From: Glycomyces amatae
GTDB taxonomy: Bacteria > Actinomycetota > Actinomycetes > Mycobacteriales > Micromonosporaceae
DNA: 40,594 bases
NCBI RefSeq assembly: GCF_020991375.1
Contig: NZ_JAJLQZ010000033.1
Location: forward strand, 1-40,594
Direction: 5' to 3'
The translations under genes were made by a program, and so were the position numbers. Below, piece by piece: positions 8,491 through 15,967 of the stretch. The number at the start of each line of letters is the position of its first letter. Position 1 is the stretch's first letter. The notes below the pieces were generated by a model. It was not told where the DNA came from and searched no databases. It saw nothing but the letters and a program-made list of their open reading frames with translations.

Positions 8491-9413
8491 CGCTCGCTCC
8501 CGGAGGCGTCGTCGAAGGGGCTGCCGGTCAGGGAGAGGAACGCGTCCTCGAGGGTGGCGCGCTCGAACCGCGTGTCCAGCGCGACCACGTCGGCCTTGAC
8601 GAGGGCGGTGCTCACCGCGTGGAGGAGGTTCCCCGAGCCGGTCGCGACGACCTGGTCGCCGACCGTGCGCACCGAGCGGACCTCCTCGACCCGGTCGAGC
8701 ACGGCGGGGTCGAACGGCGCCGCGGTGCGGAAGCGCACCACCTGCTCCAGCCCCGCGCGCGCCACGAGCCCCTCGGGCGTGTCGACGGCCGCGACCCGGC
8801 CCCGCTCGATGAGCGCGACCCGGTCGCAGAGCCGTTCGACCTCCTCCATGTGGTGGCTGACCAGCACCACGGTCACGCCGCGGTCGCGCAGCCCCTCGAC
8901 GGTGGCCCACATGTGGCGGCGGGCCTCGGGGTCGAGCCCGGTGGTGAGCTCGTCGAGGACGACCGCCCTCGGATCGCCCACCAGCGCCAGCGCGATGTTG
9001 AGCCGCTGCTGCTGGCCGCCCGAGAGGTGCTCGAAGCGGGTGCGCCGCTGCCCGGTCAGGCCCACGTGCTCGATCAGCTCCTCGGGGTCGGCGCCGTCGC
9101 GGTAGAACGAGCGGTAGAGCCGCACCAGCTCCCGGACCGTCAGCGCCGCGTGGAGCGCCGCGTCCTGGAGCTGGACGCCGAGGACCTGCCTGAGCCGGTT
9201 CCGGTCGCGCCGCGGGTCGAGCCCGAAGACGCGCACCTCGCCGCGGTCGGGGCGTTGTAGCCCGGCCACGGCCTCGACGGTCGTGGACTTGCCCGCCCCG
9301 TTGCGGCCCAGCACCCCGTAGATCTCGCCCGCCTCGACGGACAGGCTCACGTCCTCGACGGCGACCGTGTCCCCGTAGCGCTTGTGCAGCCCCCGCACTT
9401 CGATGGCGTCCAT
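8487..9413 (-). CDS. ABC-2 exporter ATP-binding subunit
   Basis: A 308-residue ABC ATPase. Walker A is GRNGAGKST, the Q-loop region GVQLQDAALH, the signature LSGGQQQR, Walker B AVVLDELTTGLDP and the switch His lies in VLVSHHMEE. The C-terminal ~90 residues are a DrrA/NatA-like extension. The second Walker B acidic residue is retained but followed by LTTG rather than PTTG, a mild deviation. ATG 9413 (MDAIEVRGL) follows GGGAGGGGACG; in-frame codons up to 9488 are disfavoured because they run into the operator-like repeat at 9484-9504. Works with the coupled permease downstream. Confidence 0.92.
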   Translation of the reverse strand: MDAIEVRGLHKRYGDTVAVEDVSLSVEAGEIYGVLGRNGAGKSTTVEAVAGLQRPDRGEVRVFGLDPRRDRNRLRQVLGVQLQDAALHAALTVRELVRLYRSFYRDGADPEELIEHVGLTGQRRTRFEHLSGGQQQRLNIALALVGDPRAVVLDELTTGLDPEARRHMWATVEGLRDRGVTVVLVSHHMEEVERLCDRVALIERGRVAAVDTPEGLVARAGLEQVVRFRTAAPFDPAVLDRVEEVRSVRTVGDQVVATGSGNLLHAVSTALVKADVVALDTRFERATLEDAFLSLTGSPFDDASGSER

Positions 9414-9483
9414 CGTCCCCTCCCGGTTTCCTACGTTCCCCTCGACGCTAGGGGCCCGCGCGCCCCCGGCGCGCGTGCGAGAG

Positions 9484-9504
9484 GTCATGGGTCGGCCCCA
9501 TGAC
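9484..9504. promoter_or_regulatory. Candidate response-regulator operator between ABC exporter and TCS
   Basis: Perfect inverted repeat GTCATGGG-TCGGC-CCCATGAC in the 137-bp divergent region between the ABC ATPase (start 9413, minus) and the kinase (start 9551, plus). Position and symmetry suit a NarL-type regulator dimer controlling both units. Confidence 0.45.
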
Positions 9505-9550
9505 TTCCGGCACGGGTGCCGGCGGCCGGCGGACGTTTAAGCTGGTGGCG

Positions 9551-10669
9551 ATGAGACGGATAGGAGCGGACATCTGGGGCGGGGTCTTCGTGACCCTGGT
9601 CGGCCTGGCCATGCCCGTGCCGGTGGTCGTCGCCCACTTCCAGGGCGACGACCTGCCGGTGATCCCGACCGGCTGGTGGCTGGCCGTCTACGCCGGGTTC
9701 TTCGCGGCGTTCACGACCGGCATGTGGCTCATCGACCTGGCGCCCCGCCGCGCGGTGTGGACCGCGCTCGCCGCCCAGTCGGTGCTCGCGCCGGTGCTGG
9801 TGCTCACCGCGCCGGGGGCCGGGTGGACGCCGATCCTGCTGGTCCTGTCCGTCGCCGTGAGCGCCTACACGGTGCCGCCCCGCGTCGCGTCCGCGCTCAT
9901 CGCGCTGAACACGGCCGTGGTCGCGGTCGCCACCGCCCGCTTCGCGGACACGGCGTTCGAGATCGGCATGGTCGCGGCGCTGTACCTGATGCTCCAGGCC
10001 GCGAGCGTCCTGAGCGTCCACGCCCAGCTGCACGAGGTCGAGTCGCGCCGCCGCCTCGCCGAGGCCCACGTGCGGCTGCGGGCCGCCGCGGCCCTCCAGG
10101 ACGAGTCGAGCCGCACCGAGGAGCGCCTGCGCATCGCCAGGGAGCTGCACGACGCCGTGGGCCACCAGCTGACGGTGCTGTCGCTGGAGCTGGAGATCGC
10201 CTCGCACCGGGCCGGGCCCGAGGCGGCCGAGTCGGTCGACCGGGCCAAGGCGGTGACGCGGCAGCTGCTCAGCGACGTGCGCGCCACCGTCGGCGAGATG
10301 CGCCAGGGCGGGCCGCGCCTGCGCGAGACCCTGGAGTCGGTGGTCGCCGACCTGCCCGCGCCCGCCGTGCACCTGCGCATCGACGACGCGGTGGAGGCCG
10401 ACGCCGAGCTCACGCGGGCCCTCCTGCGCTGCGTGCAGGAGGTCGTCACGAACGCGATCCGGCATTCGCGCGCCGAGAACCTGTGGATCGCGATCGACTC
10501 GGACGGGGAGCGCGTCACCTTCGACGCCCGCGACGACGGCCTCGGGTCGGCGGCGTTCGAGCCCGGCAACGGGCTGCGCGGCATGGCCGAGCGCCTCGAG
10601 GCCCTGGGCGGGGCGGCCGAGTTCTCGGGCGAGGACGGGTTCCGGGTCCGGGCGGCGGTGCCCGCGTGA
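9551..10669 (+). CDS. DesK-type sensor histidine kinase
   Basis: A 372-residue membrane kinase from ATG 9551. Five or six N-terminal helices (about 10-155) precede a coiled linker rich in Arg/Glu/Ala. Phospho-acceptor His200 lies in LRIARELHDAVGHQL. The HATPase has N-box VVTNAIRHSRAEN and G-box GNGLRGMAERLEALGG. An upstream ATG at 9500 would put the start inside the inverted repeat at 9484-9504 and lacks a ribosome site, so I prefer 9551. Its stop overlaps the regulator start as GTGA. It is divergent from the ABC-2 exporter genes, a common arrangement for drug- or envelope-stress-responsive export. Confidence 0.9.
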   Translation: MRRIGADIWGGVFVTLVGLAMPVPVVVAHFQGDDLPVIPTGWWLAVYAGFFAAFTTGMWLIDLAPRRAVWTALAAQSVLAPVLVLTAPGAGWTPILLVLSVAVSAYTVPPRVASALIALNTAVVAVATARFADTAFEIGMVAALYLMLQAASVLSVHAQLHEVESRRRLAEAHVRLRAAAALQDESSRTEERLRIARELHDAVGHQLTVLSLELEIASHRAGPEAAESVDRAKAVTRQLLSDVRATVGEMRQGGPRLRETLESVVADLPAPAVHLRIDDAVEADAELTRALLRCVQEVVTNAIRHSRAENLWIAIDSDGERVTFDARDDGLGSAAFEPGNGLRGMAERLEALGGAAEFSGEDGFRVRAAVPA

Positions 10670-11310
10670 TCCGCGTCTGCCTGGTCGACGACCAGCACCT
10701 GGTGCGCGAGGGCGTCAAGCGGCTGCTCGACCTCAGCGACGAGGTCGAGGTGGTGGCCGAGGCCGACGACGGCATGGCCGCGCTGGCGGTGATCGGGGAG
10801 ACCCGGCCCGACGTGGTCCTGCTCGACCTGCGGATGCCCCGCCACGACGGCATCTGGACCCTGGAGGCCTTGCGCGACAGCGGCATCGAGATCCCCGTGC
10901 TGGTCCTGACCACATTCGACGACGACGAGCTCGCGCTGGAGGCGATCCGCGCCGGCGCCAGGGGCTACCTGCTCAAGGACGTGACCCTCCAGCAGCTGGT
11001 GAGCGCGGTGCGGACCCTGGCCGAGGGCCGGATGATGCTGCGGCCCGCGATCACCGACCGGCTCCTGCGCTCCCTGCGGGGGGCCGGGGAGGCGCAGGCC
11101 GCCGGGGCCGAGCCGCTGCCGCTGACCGAGCGGGAGCTGGACGTCCTCCGGCTCCTGGCCGCCGGGTTCAGCAACCGCGAGATCGCCGGGGCGCTGTTCC
11201 TCGCGGAGGGCACCGTGAAGAACCACGTGTCGAGCGTGCTGTTGAAGCTCGGCTCCCGGGACCGCACCAGGGCGGTGCTGCGGGCGCTGCACCACGGCCT
11301 GCTCGACTGA
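10666..11310 (+). CDS. NarL/FixJ-family response regulator
   Basis: A 214-residue regulator starting at GTG 10666 inside the kinase stop. Receiver domain: DD at 8-9, Asp54 in VVLLDLRMP, TTFDDD, and YLLKDVTLQQ. LuxR-type HTH: LTERELDVLRLLAAGFSNREIAGALFLAEGTVKNHVSSVLLKL. It is expected to act with the adjacent kinase and to bind the symmetric site at 9484-9504, controlling the exporter genes and possibly its own operon. Confidence 0.93.
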   Translation: MIRVCLVDDQHLVREGVKRLLDLSDEVEVVAEADDGMAALAVIGETRPDVVLLDLRMPRHDGIWTLEALRDSGIEIPVLVLTTFDDDELALEAIRAGARGYLLKDVTLQQLVSAVRTLAEGRMMLRPAITDRLLRSLRGAGEAQAAGAEPLPLTERELDVLRLLAAGFSNREIAGALFLAEGTVKNHVSSVLLKLGSRDRTRAVLRALHHGLLD

Positions 11311-11378
11311 CCTTTCAGGACAGATCTTCCCGCCGTCCGCGCCTCTCCCGCCGGTGCGCCCGAGCGCCCTCCAGAGTG

Positions 11379-11399
11379 GCCCGAAACCCCGATTCGGGC
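11379..11399. terminator. Weak hairpin after the response regulator
   Basis: 7-bp stem GCCCGAA/TTCGGGC with a 7-nt loop, 68 bp past the regulator stop. It might end that operon. The rest of 11311-11588 shows no other gene; it presumably contains the lsr2 promoter. Confidence 0.3.
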
Positions 11400-11588
11400 A
11401 CGGTCGCCGACTCGGTCACGCCCGCCCGGGGATCGGCGCCCGCCTTCCACGGCTTCGCTACTATGTGCGCGGACGTTGCAATCGAGTCCGGGACGTGCGG
11501 TGCAGCGACAGCCGATGCGAGCTCGTGTTCGATCGACGGCAGGGCGTCGCCGCAGCGGCCCTCGACAATCCTGTTAGGAAGACATACC

Positions 11589-11933
11589 GTGGCGAAGCAG
11601 ACCGTGGTCACCTTGACCGACGACATCGACGGGAGCGAGGCCGCAGAGACGGTCGAGTTCGGCGTCGACGGCTACCTCTACACCATCGACCTCTCGGCCG
11701 CCCACGCCGAGGAGCTGCGCGACCGGCTCACCGCCTACCAGGAGTTCGGCACCCGCCTCGGCCGCTACTCCACGCGCACCGCCGCCGCGGCCCCCAAGCG
11801 CGCGCCCCGGCGCGGCGACCGCGACCGCAACCTCGACATCCGCCGCTGGGCTGACGAGCAGGGCCTGCCCATCAAGGCCCGCGGCAAGATCTCCGACGAG
11901 GTGATCGCCAAGTACGACGCCGCGCACGCCTGA
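11589..11933 (+). CDS. lsr2: Lsr2-family nucleoid-associated protein
   Basis: A 114-residue H-NS-like xenogeneic silencer. GTG 11589 is preceded by AGGAAG. The N-terminal oligomerisation domain (about 3-60) reads AKQTVVTLTDDIDGSEA and VEFGVDGYLYTIDLS; the linker is basic (KRAPRRGDRDR). The C-terminal DNA-binding domain (about 80-114) has IRRWADEQGLPIKARGKISDEVIAKY. The minor-groove clamp is normally RGR; here it is Arg98-Gly99-Lys100. Lsr2 coats AT-rich DNA and represses horizontally acquired or specialised-metabolism genes. It is monocistronic with a long leader. Actinomycetes often carry two paralogues, and this could be the second copy. Confidence 0.93.
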   Translation: MAKQTVVTLTDDIDGSEAAETVEFGVDGYLYTIDLSAAHAEELRDRLTAYQEFGTRLGRYSTRTAAAAPKRAPRRGDRDRNLDIRRWADEQGLPIKARGKISDEVIAKYDAAHA

Positions 11934-11948
11934 GGGCGCCCCGCGCCC
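11934..11948. terminator. Short convergent hairpin after lsr2
   Basis: 6-bp stem GGGCGC/GCGCCC with a CCC loop immediately after the lsr2 stop and before the convergent gene ending at 11963. It is weak but well placed. Confidence 0.35.
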
Positions 11949-11962
11949 GGTCCGGCGTCCGC

Positions 11963-12451
11963 TCAGGCGGACACCATGATCTGGGCGGCGTTCTCCTTGA
12001 GCGCGGCGTTGGCCCACCGCAGCTGCCGGAGCGTCTCCGGATGGCACGCCTCGGCGAGCCGCAGCAGCTCCCGCAGCTGCAGCGCCTGCGCGGTCTGGGA
12101 GAGCACCTCCCAGTCCAGGGAGACGCCCGCGGCCATGCGGTGGATCTGGCGCAGGTCGCTGAGGACCGCCAGCTCCGGGTTCCCGTCCCGCCCGAAGAGG
12201 TCCTCGCTCTCCCGCCGCGCCGTGTCGAGCACGGCGCCGCGCTTCCCGGGCGCGGGGTCGAGCTCCAGTCCGTGACGCCCGCCGATGCCGGCGAGCTCCT
12301 CGGCGTGCCGCCCGGACCAGGCGGCCAGGTCGCGGCCGACGTGGTACAGCTCGTGCTCGCCGCGGTGCCGGTCGCCGACCTCCAGGAGCGCGCCGGCCAG
12401 GTCGTTCTCGGCCCGGTGCAGTTCGCGGATCGCCATCGCCACGTGCTTCAT
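11963..12451 (-). CDS. Uncharacterised helical protein (162 aa)
   Basis: A 162-residue, probably all-helical soluble protein: MKHVAMAIRELHRAENDLAGALLEVGDRH, then WSGRHAEELAGIGGRHGLEL, and C-terminal LRELLRLAEACHPETLRQLRWANAALKENAAQI. ATG 12451 has a good GGGGAGG ribosome site. Histidines and glutamates recur at helical spacing, so a ferritin-like or metal-binding four-helix bundle is possible, but I do not recognise a named family. It lies directly behind the broken molybdopterin oxidoreductase and is in the same reading frame without an intervening stop. A single 433-aa call from 13264 is formally possible but biologically unlikely. Function unknown. Confidence 0.7.
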   Translation of the reverse strand: MKHVAMAIRELHRAENDLAGALLEVGDRHRGEHELYHVGRDLAAWSGRHAEELAGIGGRHGLELDPAPGKRGAVLDTARRESEDLFGRDGNPELAVLSDLRQIHRMAAGVSLDWEVLSQTAQALQLRELLRLAEACHPETLRQLRWANAALKENAAQIMVSA

Positions 12452-13264
12452 CGGGCGCCTCCCCGCGGTCCGAGGTCCTCCCGCGCGCGGGCGGCCGGGC
12501 CGCCCCGCGTGGCGGGCACGTCCGCCGCCACCGGCCTCGACGCGGTGTTCGTGGGGGCCGGCGCGGGCGTGCCGCCGCCCGTCCTCAGCCGCTCCACGCG
12601 CGCGGCTCCACAGCACCGTCTGCGTCTCGGCCATGTTGTGGCCGTAGACCGCGATCACGTCGGCGTGGTCGACGTCCGCGTAGGAGCCCGGCTGCCCATC
12701 GCACGCGAACGACTCCTTGAGCGCCGCGGCCGCGGTGGCCGTGCACAGCCGCGTGTTGCCGTCCATGTGGCTGGTGCCGATCCCGCCGTGGCCGATGAGG
12801 GCCAGCGTGTAGTACTCCTCCAGGAACAGCTGCCCCGAGGTGTAGAACCCGATCGAGCTGGGCCCCGCCTCCTCCAGCAGCTCCTTCGTGCGCCCGGCCG
12901 CGGCGTCCATCGCGGTGTCCCAGTCGGTCTCCTCGAGCCGCCCGCCGCGGCGGATCAGCGGCCGGGTGAGGCGGTCCGGGTCGTGGTTGGCCTGCCAGCC
13001 GAACAGGTCCTTCGGGCCAAGCCGGCCGTGGTTGACCCGGTCGGCGGCGCGGCCCCGGACGCCGACGATCCTGCCCTCCCGCACCGCGATGTCGAGCCCG
13101 TCGCCGTTGGAGTGGAGGATCGAGGCCGAGGGCACCCAGGCGTCCACGTCGGCCTCGGTCAGGCCCGGCTCCAGGAACATGTCGCGCCGTACGGGCCAGG
13201 GCTCGCCCGCGTCGTACGGAGTGCGGGCGCCCCACGGTTCGGCGATGCGGTCGCGTTCAGGCAT
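12452..13264 (-). pseudogene. Truncated molybdopterin-dependent oxidoreductase (formate dehydrogenase alpha/nitrate reductase-like)
   Basis: From ATG 13264, about 219 codons match the N-terminal part of an FdhF/nitrate-reductase-like Mo-bis-MGD enzyme: SASILHSNGDGLDIAV, GRIVGVRGRAADRVNHGRLGPKDLFGW, LTRPLIRR, DWDTAMD, SSIGFYTSGQLFLEEYYTL, MDGNTRLCTATAA and DVIAVYGHNMAETQTVLW. After Trp219 (near 12608) similarity stops and the frame becomes Arg/Gly/Ala-rich. A neighbouring frame from about 12595 reads VERL and later PVAADV, faintly like the missing continuation, so a frameshift plus large deletion is likely. Full-length members have roughly 700-800 residues, so most of the cofactor-binding region is gone. 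The remnant runs in frame into the downstream 162-aa gene. Confidence 0.75.
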
Positions 13265-13414
13265 GCGGCCCTCAATACCCGCGCCTGACCGGCCTAAACG
13301 TCGATTCGGACGCCCGCGCGGGGGATCGGTCAGGAATCGAGAAGCCCCGGGGGCGGCCGCGGAAATACGGTTGGGGACATGAGCAACCGCACCGTCTCCG
13401 CGAAGGAAACCGCC

Positions 13415-14026
13415 ATGAACGCCATCGACGCCATCACCCTCGAAGTCACCGACACCGCCGCCGCCGAGGCCTTCTACGAGGCCGCGTTCGGCCTGGGCGA
13501 CCGCCTGCGGGTGCGGGCCACCGACGCCCCGACCGCCGGGTTCCGCGGCTATGCCCTCTCGCTCGTGGTCTCCCAGCCGAGCACCGTCGACAGCCTCATC
13601 GGCACCGCGCTCGCCGGCGGGGCGACCACGCTGAAGCCCGCCTCGAAGAGCCTCTGGGGCTACGGCGGCGTCATCCGGGACCCGTTCGGCACGATCTGGA
13701 AGATCGCGACCTCCCAGAAGAAGGACACCGGCCCGGCCACCCGCGAGGTCGACGAGTTCGTGCTCCTGCTCGGCGTCGCCGACGTGGCCGCGACCAAGCA
13801 GTTCTACACCGACCACGGCCTGACCGTCGGCAAGAGCTTCGGCCGCAAGTACGTCGAGTTCGCCGCGCCCGAGAAGACCGTGAAACTCGCGCTCTACAGC
13901 CGCAAGTTCGCCGCGAAGGACGCGGGGGTCGACCCCGAGGGCAGCGGCTCGCACCGGCTCGTGGTCGGCGGCGCGGCGTTCTTCACCGACCCGGACGGCT
14001 TCCAGTGGGAGACCGCGGCGGCCTGA
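13415..14026 (+). CDS. VOC-superfamily (glyoxalase/bleomycin-resistance fold) protein
   Basis: A protein of 203 residues with two tandem VOC half-modules. The first begins MNAIDAITLEVTDTAAAEAFYEAAFGL and ends VIRDPFGTIWKIA; the second begins EVDEFVLLLGVADVAATKQFYTDHGL and ends FFTDPDGFQWETA. ATG 13415 is chosen because AAGGA lies 7 nt upstream; an in-frame ATG at 13379 would add 12 residues. The usual metal-ligand His/Glu positions are not clearly conserved, so it may be a ligand-binding or resistance protein rather than glyoxalase I. It is divergent from the oxidoreductase remnant, with an 8-bp inverted repeat CCTGACCG/CGGTCAGG (13284-13334) in the shared upstream DNA. Confidence 0.85.
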   Translation: MNAIDAITLEVTDTAAAEAFYEAAFGLGDRLRVRATDAPTAGFRGYALSLVVSQPSTVDSLIGTALAGGATTLKPASKSLWGYGGVIRDPFGTIWKIATSQKKDTGPATREVDEFVLLLGVADVAATKQFYTDHGLTVGKSFGRKYVEFAAPEKTVKLALYSRKFAAKDAGVDPEGSGSHRLVVGGAAFFTDPDGFQWETAAA

Positions 14027-14037
14027 GCCCCGCACCG

Positions 14038-14062
14038 AGGCGCGGGCCTGAGGCCCGCGCCT
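14038..14062. terminator. Bidirectional terminator hairpin
   Basis: A perfect 11-bp stem (AGGCGCGGGCC with its complement) and TGA loop sit between the convergent VOC gene (stop at 14026) and GPP34 gene (stop from 14061). The hairpin reaches into the GPP34 stop codon. Confidence 0.75.
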
Positions 14063-14738
14063 ACTGGGTCACCGTCGTGATCACGGCCGTGGTGGTCACG
14101 GCCGCGATCGCGGCGTTCGTCGCGTTGATCGCGTCCTTCACCGCCTCGGCCGCCCACCGGCCCTCGACGACGGCGTCGGCGCGCCGCTCGAGAGCAGTCC
14201 ACGAGATCTCCTCGTATTTGAGGACGAGGTGCATCTGGCCGCTGGCGGCCAGGAGCGCGATGACCGCGCCCGTCCGCGGATCGGGGGCCTCGCCCCCGAC
14301 GAGCACCGCCTTCATCCGCTCGCGCAGCCCGGCCTCGTGCCGGGCGTCCGCCGCGGGCCAGGTGGTGGAGCGGAACAGGCCGAGCACCTTCTTGGTGTTC
14401 CGGCGCACCAGCCCCTTCTCGACGAGCCGGTCGGCGACCGGGACGCGCAGCTTCGTGCCGATCAGGATCAGCAGCTCCTGCGCGGTGCGGGGCTTCTCGG
14501 CGATGAGCGCGTGCGCCTCGGCGAGCATCGGGTCGCCCGGAGCCGGCCCCTCGGCCGCGTGCACCTTCGCGCTGCCGAACGCCCGCTTCGCGGGCTCGAA
14601 CCGCACGTGCCCCTCGATCGCGAGCTCGATCAGGACCGCGCCGCCCAGGGGGTAGTAGAGCGTCCCCTCGCCGGCGATGTGCCCCTTCTCGTCGTCGAGG
14701 AGGAGCAGGAGCAGGTCTTCGACGATGAGCGTCGCCAT
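14061..14738 (-). CDS. GPP34 (GOLPH3/Vps74-like) family phosphoprotein
   Basis: A 225-residue protein of the GPP34 family common in actinomycetes. It opens with MATLIVEDLLLLLLDDEKGHI, the family hallmark. It continues with YYPLGGAVLIELAIEGHVRF, then the wing-like LVEKGLVRRNTKKVLGLFRSTTWP, then VIALLAASGQMHLVL. Eukaryotic relatives bind PI4P at Golgi membranes; the bacterial role is unknown, although some actinomycete copies lie in membrane or secondary-metabolism clusters. It ends in a hydrophobic Ala/Thr-rich helix (AAIAAVTTTAVITTV) that may associate with membrane. It may be co-transcribed with the RhuM-like gene upstream (49-bp gap). Confidence 0.9.
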   Translation of the reverse strand: MATLIVEDLLLLLLDDEKGHIAGEGTLYYPLGGAVLIELAIEGHVRFEPAKRAFGSAKVHAAEGPAPGDPMLAEAHALIAEKPRTAQELLILIGTKLRVPVADRLVEKGLVRRNTKKVLGLFRSTTWPAADARHEAGLRERMKAVLVGGEAPDPRTGAVIALLAASGQMHLVLKYEEISWTALERRADAVVEGRWAAEAVKDAINATNAAIAAVTTTAVITTVTQ

Positions 14739-14786
14739 AGGGGGCCTCTCGTTTCGCGCCGGGATGCCGAATGAGCCGGTTTCGGG

Positions 14787-15596
14787 TTAAATCGTACCCG
14801 GATCGGAGGCGCGGAACAGGGACACGGCCCTGCGCACCACCTCGAGCATCTGGTCGCGCGTGGCGCCCCGCGGGTGTCTGACCTCCAGCTGCGCGTTGAC
14901 CGCGGCGACCGCGCCGTCGAGCGTCCGCAGCTCGTCGGCGGTGAGGTAGTTCTTCGCGACCCGCGCCGAGGAGGCGGTGAAGGACCCGTCGTGCCTGCGG
15001 GCGCCCGCGAGCTGCTCGCGGGTCTCCCGGATGACGCCGGCGGTCATGCCGAACAGCCCCGCGTAGAGGGCGTTCTGCACCAGCCGGTAGTCCTCGGAGA
15101 CGCCCCCGCCGAGCTTGAGCGAGTCCAGCACGTTCCGGTAGTCGGTGCGCTCCCGGAGCCGGGCGGCGCGCGCCGCCGCGGGGGAGCCGGGCCGCGTGGA
15201 CGACTCGGTCGCCAGCAGGTACCCGCGGACCCGCTCGGCCACCGCGGAGCCGGTCAGGAGCTGCCCGGCGGCCAGGATCGCCTGCCGGGTCCACGCCTGG
15301 AGCCGCCTCGCCCGGAAGGCCTCCGGCGGCAGCTCGCCGCGGAACCGGAACTTGAACTCGCGGAGCGCCTCGCCGCGGAGGTCGGCCAGGCCGGCCGCCC
15401 GCAGCTCCTCCCGGTGGCGCCGCACGAGGTGCCGCAGCTGCTCGACCGGGACCTCGTAGAAGGCCGCCACCTGCGTGTCCGTGGCGTGGCGGTCGTCGGG
15501 CAGGAGCACCAGCGTCCCGGCCTCCTCGAGCACGCCGGTGCGGTCCTCGGGCCGCGTGCGCGGCGGCCCGGCGGGCGCCGCCTGTTTCGCGATCAT
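14787..15596 (-). CDS. RhuM-like / phage-antirepressor-type protein
   Basis: A 269-residue soluble basic protein. The N-terminus (about 38-85) reads ATDTQVAAFYEVPVEQLRHLVRRHREEL, a small HTH-like module typical of DNA-binding domains in phage antirepressors and RhuM. The C-terminal part (about 165-238) follows the RhuM pattern: SEDYRLVQNALYAGLFGMTAGVI, a spacer, then ARVAKNYLTADELRTLDGAV. RhuM proteins occur on genomic islands and near restriction or toxin systems; their biochemical role is not established. No phage or restriction genes surround it here, so it looks like a solitary, domesticated copy. Upstream DNA is AT-rich with a TAAAAT -10-like hexamer on this strand. Confidence 0.65.
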   Translation of the reverse strand: MIAKQAAPAGPPRTRPEDRTGVLEEAGTLVLLPDDRHATDTQVAAFYEVPVEQLRHLVRRHREELRAAGLADLRGEALREFKFRFRGELPPEAFRARRLQAWTRQAILAAGQLLTGSAVAERVRGYLLATESSTRPGSPAAARAARLRERTDYRNVLDSLKLGGGVSEDYRLVQNALYAGLFGMTAGVIRETREQLAGARRHDGSFTASSARVAKNYLTADELRTLDGAVAAVNAQLEVRHPRGATRDQMLEVVRRAVSLFRASDPGTI

Positions 15597-15804
15597 CTGG
15601 CTCGTACCCTCCCGTACCGTCTGAAACGCCGTGCATCCCTCCTCATTTTAGTCCGCCTGTACGACAAGCGGCCACTCCGAGGGGGCGGCGTCCGATCGGA
15701 TGCGCCCGGCGATCCGCCGGCGTCCGACGCCGATGAGCAGCGAGGTTATCGCTCGCCTTCGCCGATGCGGGGCGCACCGCCGATTGATGAACGCTCCCAT
15801 GCTA

Positions 15805-15834
15805 TTGCGCTCCGCGGTAAGCGCTGTATATACT
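15805..15834 (+). promoter_or_regulatory. Candidate promoter of the rhamnogalacturonan lyase
   Basis: TTGCGC (15805-15810) and TATACT (15829-15834), 18 bp apart, in an AT-rich patch 130-160 bp before the lyase start. The transcription start would fall near 15841, just before the operator palindrome. The rest of 15597-15967 holds no gene. Confidence 0.5.
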
Positions 15835-15858
15835 TCAATGCAAAATTGAATCGATTCA
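15834..15858. promoter_or_regulatory. Candidate LacI-type operator at the lyase promoter
   Basis: A perfect palindrome TGAATCGATTCA (15847-15858) with central CG, as in LacI/GalR operators, overlaps a second inverted repeat TTCAAT-GCAAA-ATTGAA (15834-15850). Both sit at the predicted transcription start, a repressing position. Confidence 0.5.
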
Positions 15859-15967
15859 TTTCGATATAACGATGCGAGTGCACCGTGAAGCCCCGGCATG
15901 CCCACGGTGGCCCGCGCCCCTCCGCCGAGCCCGGCGGAACCCACCCTCACGAACACGCGGAGTGATC

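Noticed and set aside
11376..11588. N-terminally extended Lsr2 starting at 11376
   Set aside because: The extra 71 residues have no Lsr2 similarity; GTG 11589 has an AGGAAG site and begins exactly where the family begins.
11963..13264. A genuine 433-residue fusion protein
   Set aside because: The linking ~50 codons are Arg/Gly-rich and unlike either part, the 162-aa gene has its own good ribosome site, and the oxidoreductase lacks most of its catalytic body.
14787..15596. A prophage or genomic island around the RhuM-like gene
   Set aside because: No integrase, terminase, capsid, restriction gene or attachment-site repeat is nearby; neighbours have normal codon use.
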